Origin: Verrucomicrobiota bacterium
Lineage (GTDB): Bacteria; Verrucomicrobiota; Verrucomicrobiia; Verrucomicrobiales; Akkermansiaceae
DNA length: 64,000 bases
Assembly: GCA_026397725.1 (NCBI GenBank)
Contig: JAPLUI010000323.1
Span: 1-64,000 of the forward strand
Direction: 5' to 3'
In this document: positions 62,601 to 64,000 of the stretch, one piece after another
Layout of the letters: each line of letters starts with the position of its first letter
Position numbering within the stretch: position 1 is the first letter of the stretch
Position numbers and translations under genes: made by a program
The notes under the pieces: generated by a model
Database searches by the model: none
What the model saw: only the letters and a program-made list of their open reading frames with translations
Told to the model about the DNA's origin: nothing

Positions 62601-62878
62601 TCGCTGGTCCGAACCAGGCCTTCGAAAGGAAGGTCCCGCAATACCTCGATGGCCTTGGCGATGTTCTCATCCGAAAACGCAAGGTCCCGCCCCTTGAAAT
62701 TGATTTTGTTCAAACGGCGAAGCTGTTGGGCAAGCACACTCTCCAAAAGAACCTTGCCGAATTTTCCTTTGCGTTCCACCGCCACCTCCTCCGGGCTGAG
62801 GTAGGAAAATCCGAGCTGCTGCAGGAGCCGCAGCGCCGGAATCTGGCTGATCGGGGCTTCTTGGAAGGAGGGGTTCAT
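59627..62878 (-). CDS. hsdR: Type I restriction endonuclease subunit R
   Basis: 1083 residues, cytoplasmic motor and nuclease subunit of a type I restriction system; it cuts unmodified DNA together with HsdM and HsdS. The PD-(D/E)xK nuclease core is RRPDIVCFVNGIPFIIIECK (~150-168). The translocase motifs are QTQGSGKSLAMV (Walker A ~343), LVDESHRSQYG (~439, DEAD-like), FIGFTGTPL (motif III) and DKLLTGFDAP and QAIARVNR (motifs V-VI). The C-terminal helical region is typical of the IC/ID-like forms. The length (~1080) is normal. A copy of its first ~23 codons lies at 63826-63894. hsdM and hsdS are not in the window and may lie beyond its right end. Confidence 0.95.
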   Translation of the reverse strand: MNPSFQEAPISQIPALRLLQQLGFSYLSPEEVAVERKGKFGKVLLESVLAQQLRRLNKINFKGRDLAFSDENIAKAIEVLRDLPFEGLVRTSEKVYDLLTLGKSMDQTIDGETKGFTLRYIDWENPWNNVFHITAEFEVERSGSRETRRPDIVCFVNGIPFIIIECKRPEDKDSLEQAIHQNVRNWQEDEIPQLFVYAQIVVALNKNDGSYGTTGTPPKFWAKWRELHDVRDAVRTAVNSTVRPDEHAKLFKGVFAFARESFEELAMHEREPTGQDFLLWSLCRPERLIELARQFILYDEGGAVKKIARYQQYFAIRSTLERVRQYDPQGARKGGVIWQTQGSGKSLAMVLLGKALALDEGIPHARVLIVTDRIDLDEQIWKTFHQCGKEPQQAKTGAHLIEMLRDPHVAVMTTLLQKFGAAAKDARQFRIEDENLFVLVDESHRSQYGEANIQMQKALPKACFIGFTGTPLMRKEKSTAEKFGGFIEPAYTIRDAVEDKAVVPLLYEGRHVLQEVNQKAIDPMFEAMCDGLTTEQKADLKRKFAARDELNRLQSRLYLIAWDVSQHFSKQWKGTGFKGQLTAPGKKEALMIKAFLDQFGKVTSEVVISGPGEIENPEEHQQPEKDESVELFWKSMMSKYGTEKEYNRQIINSFKNGDDPEIIIVVDKLLTGFDAPRNVVLYIARSLKEHSLLQAIARVNRLHPGKDFGYVIDYYGVVGHLHDALELYSSLGGKFDAEDIEGTLANVSEEIKRLPSLHDGLWDLFKAVSNKKDEEGFELALEDKDVRDDFYTRLSSFCRVLKMALSSIHWINETQQDKVERYKHDAVFFQKLRASVKIRYAEEIDYRDYEKQIQKMLNTYVQADEVIQIVEPVNIFEREAFQEQVDKARSDRAKADIIANRTKKTITEKMEEDPFFYRKFSVLLKQAIDDYRAQRISDAEYLKRVTEVMTQVRDGKTQEGPDILKERDLSRALFGALQEELARGSIGPPIVREDTLPYAAGGTGRPSVESALAEAACTMEDIIRNHAVVRWRENIDAQNRMRNDLDDFLYDLQIRKSIQISFDQMDAIIEAVIRIAIHRTDDI

Positions 62879-62926
62879 GGGATATTTTTCGGAATAATTG
62901 TTGCTAAATCGCGGGAAGCTCGTATT

Positions 62927-63703
62927 TTACCTGCGTGGCTGGTCACTGCGTAGCGGGGGCTGGCCTAATTCTTTGGGAAGAACCACCAAGCCCCACCCGA
63001 GGTGTTCTCCACCAGGTGAGCGCCGAAATTTCCGCTCGATGATGCGGAAATCCTCTTTCGTCTGCTTGCCGATGAGATGGCGTCCGATTGGCGTGACGAC
63101 CAAATCCGCAAGCTCAAGCCCGGCCAACTCGGCAGCCTTACCGCGCAGGCGGAGACCGCAGATGCGTTCGTCGATCCAGGAAGCCTGCATGAACTTGGTG
63201 CCTTGGATTTTGAGATTCAACCATGCCAAATCCATTTCACGATCCAGTTCCGGCCCGCGCTTCTCCGCGATGATCCAACCACCATCACTCACCTTTCCCA
63301 ATTCCAGGCAGAACCGCTCCACGAGAACATTCAAACTCAGAAAGTAGGGATCCAATGCCGCCGGACCGTAACGACTGAGATGATCTGTCTTGCGGATGCC
63401 ACAAGCGAGTACCTGGAAATCCAAATTCTCGATCAAGGTGTTCAGCTTTGCGAAAAATTCCTGTCTAAAACCGGAATCCTTCATCCGTTCGAACCCGTTC
63501 CGATTCCGCACGATGTCCGCGGTGTGCAGGATGATCGACTTGGTTCCAAAAAGCTCCATTTTGAACTGATCCACACGTGGTTGTGCGACATCTGCGGCAT
63601 ACTGGTCTTCCATCACCACGCCGCCCAAAACGAAAACAGGATACTGCGGGTCAATAATCTCCAAATTGTGATCGCCCGATTCATCAAGATACAGGGTCTT
63701 CAT
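62927..63703 (-). CDS. DUF3800 protein
   Basis: 258 residues. The start at 63703 (MKTLYLDESGDH) is supported by AAAGGAGG six bases upstream; the ATG at 63724 is less likely. LYLDESGDHN at the N-terminus and later acidic residues (e.g. WIIAEKRGPELDREMD, ELADLVVTPIGR) are typical of DUF3800, which has a predicted RNase H-like fold and frequently occurs in defence islands. Its role is unknown. It lies 48 bases before hsdR on the same strand and is probably co-transcribed with it. It sits between hsdR and a duplicate of the hsdR 5' end. Confidence 0.85.
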   Translation of the reverse strand: MKTLYLDESGDHNLEIIDPQYPVFVLGGVVMEDQYAADVAQPRVDQFKMELFGTKSIILHTADIVRNRNGFERMKDSGFRQEFFAKLNTLIENLDFQVLACGIRKTDHLSRYGPAALDPYFLSLNVLVERFCLELGKVSDGGWIIAEKRGPELDREMDLAWLNLKIQGTKFMQASWIDERICGLRLRGKAAELAGLELADLVVTPIGRHLIGKQTKEDFRIIERKFRRSPGGEHLGWGLVVLPKELGQPPLRSDQPRR

Positions 63704-63825
63704 CCCAACCTCCTTTCCCGCCATCGTTCAAGAACTGAATACCAGCCAAAGCGCGCTCCCATGTGAGGCGTGGCGGGCCTGTTGAGATAACGGTTAGCCA
63801 ACCGGCCGTGAACACTAGCAGAAAA

Positions 63826-63894
63826 CGCGAGTTGCTGGAGCAAACGCAGCGCCGGAATCTGGCTGATCGGGGCTTCTTGGAATGAGGGGTTCAT
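63826..63894 (-). pseudogene. Duplicated 5' end of hsdR
   Basis: MNPSFQEAPISQIPALRLLQ repeats the first residues of HsdR. About 67 bases (63830-63897) match 62814-62880, with roughly 60 identical by eye, including the sequence around the start codon. The frame continues as nonsense (AFSASVHGRLANRY...) to 63700. Either DUF3800 was inserted by duplicating the hsdR start, or an older hsdR copy was replaced. Confidence 0.75.
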
Positions 63895-63927
63895 GGGGAA
63901 ATGGCGGTGATTATTCCATATTGGTTT

Positions 63928-64000
63928 GTTGGGGACGTGCGGGGTTTCCCATGGCGGGGCGTTGGGAACGTGCGGGGTATCCCATGGCGGAGTGTTGGGG
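63928..64000. repeat. 33-bp tandem repeat at the window end
   Basis: Two full units (63928-63960, 63961-63993) and the beginning of a third, each GTTGGG(G/A)ACGTGCGGGGT then TTCCCATGGCGG. It lies upstream of the - strand operon and may extend beyond the window. Confidence 0.7.

Noticed and set aside
59645..62953. A 1102-codon open frame on the + strand opposite hsdR
   Set aside because: It is wholly antisense to a clear hsdR with all its motifs, has no recognisable domain and shows the composition of a mirror frame in GC-rich DNA.

Overview
The window looks like a piece of a GC-rich Verrucomicrobiota-type genome (a related Planctomycetota or Lentisphaerota source cannot be excluded). The reasons are the dense array of secreted glycoside hydrolases with no SusC/SusD pair, an autotransporter-type beta-strand-repeat protein, C-terminal Asp/Gly-rich (thrombospondin-3-like) tails, formylglycine-generating-enzyme (FGE) domains fused to carbohydrate-active domains, and low-complexity intergenic 'stutter' sequence. 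No rRNA, tRNA or CRISPR array was seen.

Region 1 (about 0.3-54.2 kb) is one long run of genes on the + strand, nearly all with signal peptides. It reads as a polysaccharide- or glycan-degradation locus. It holds a GH29-type fucosidase, a six-hairpin glycosidase, five GH78-type rhamnosidases, a GH2, a GH35, several GH32-type fructan hydrolases, two sialate O-acetylesterase-like proteins, GH43/GH130-like beta-propellers (one fused to FGE), an SGNH-FGE fusion, a GH5-like (beta/alpha)8 protein, a GH36 with an NPCBM domain and an alpha/beta-hydrolase esterase. Together they could strip rhamnose, fucose, galactose, fructose and acetyl groups from a complex, probably plant- or alga-derived, pectin- or mucilage-like glycan. 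Transporters and regulators are not in the window.

The locus is structurally unstable. It contains segmental duplications, genes with internal deletions next to full-length paralogues, GH32 relics, signal-peptide cassettes shared by unrelated enzymes, a three-copy intergenic repeat, a three-copy leader, and a 0.4-kb MITE with 20-bp terminal inverted repeats and a 10-bp target duplication.

Region 2 (about 54.3-63.9 kb, - strand) is a defence-type island: DUF3800, type I restriction subunit HsdR, a YgjP-like metallohydrolase, and a very large PLD nuclease-SF2 helicase-S24 peptidase fusion. A duplicated hsdR 5' end lies upstream of DUF3800; hsdM and hsdS are not in the window.

The most unusual signal is a short DNA word, GTTAG/CTAAC. 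It occurs about once per 560 bases across region 1, on both strands and in both permitted reading frames per strand, repeatedly using otherwise rare codons (TTA, CTA, AGA, AGG). The shuffled word CTTAG/CTAAG is almost absent. Its density drops sharply in the defence island.
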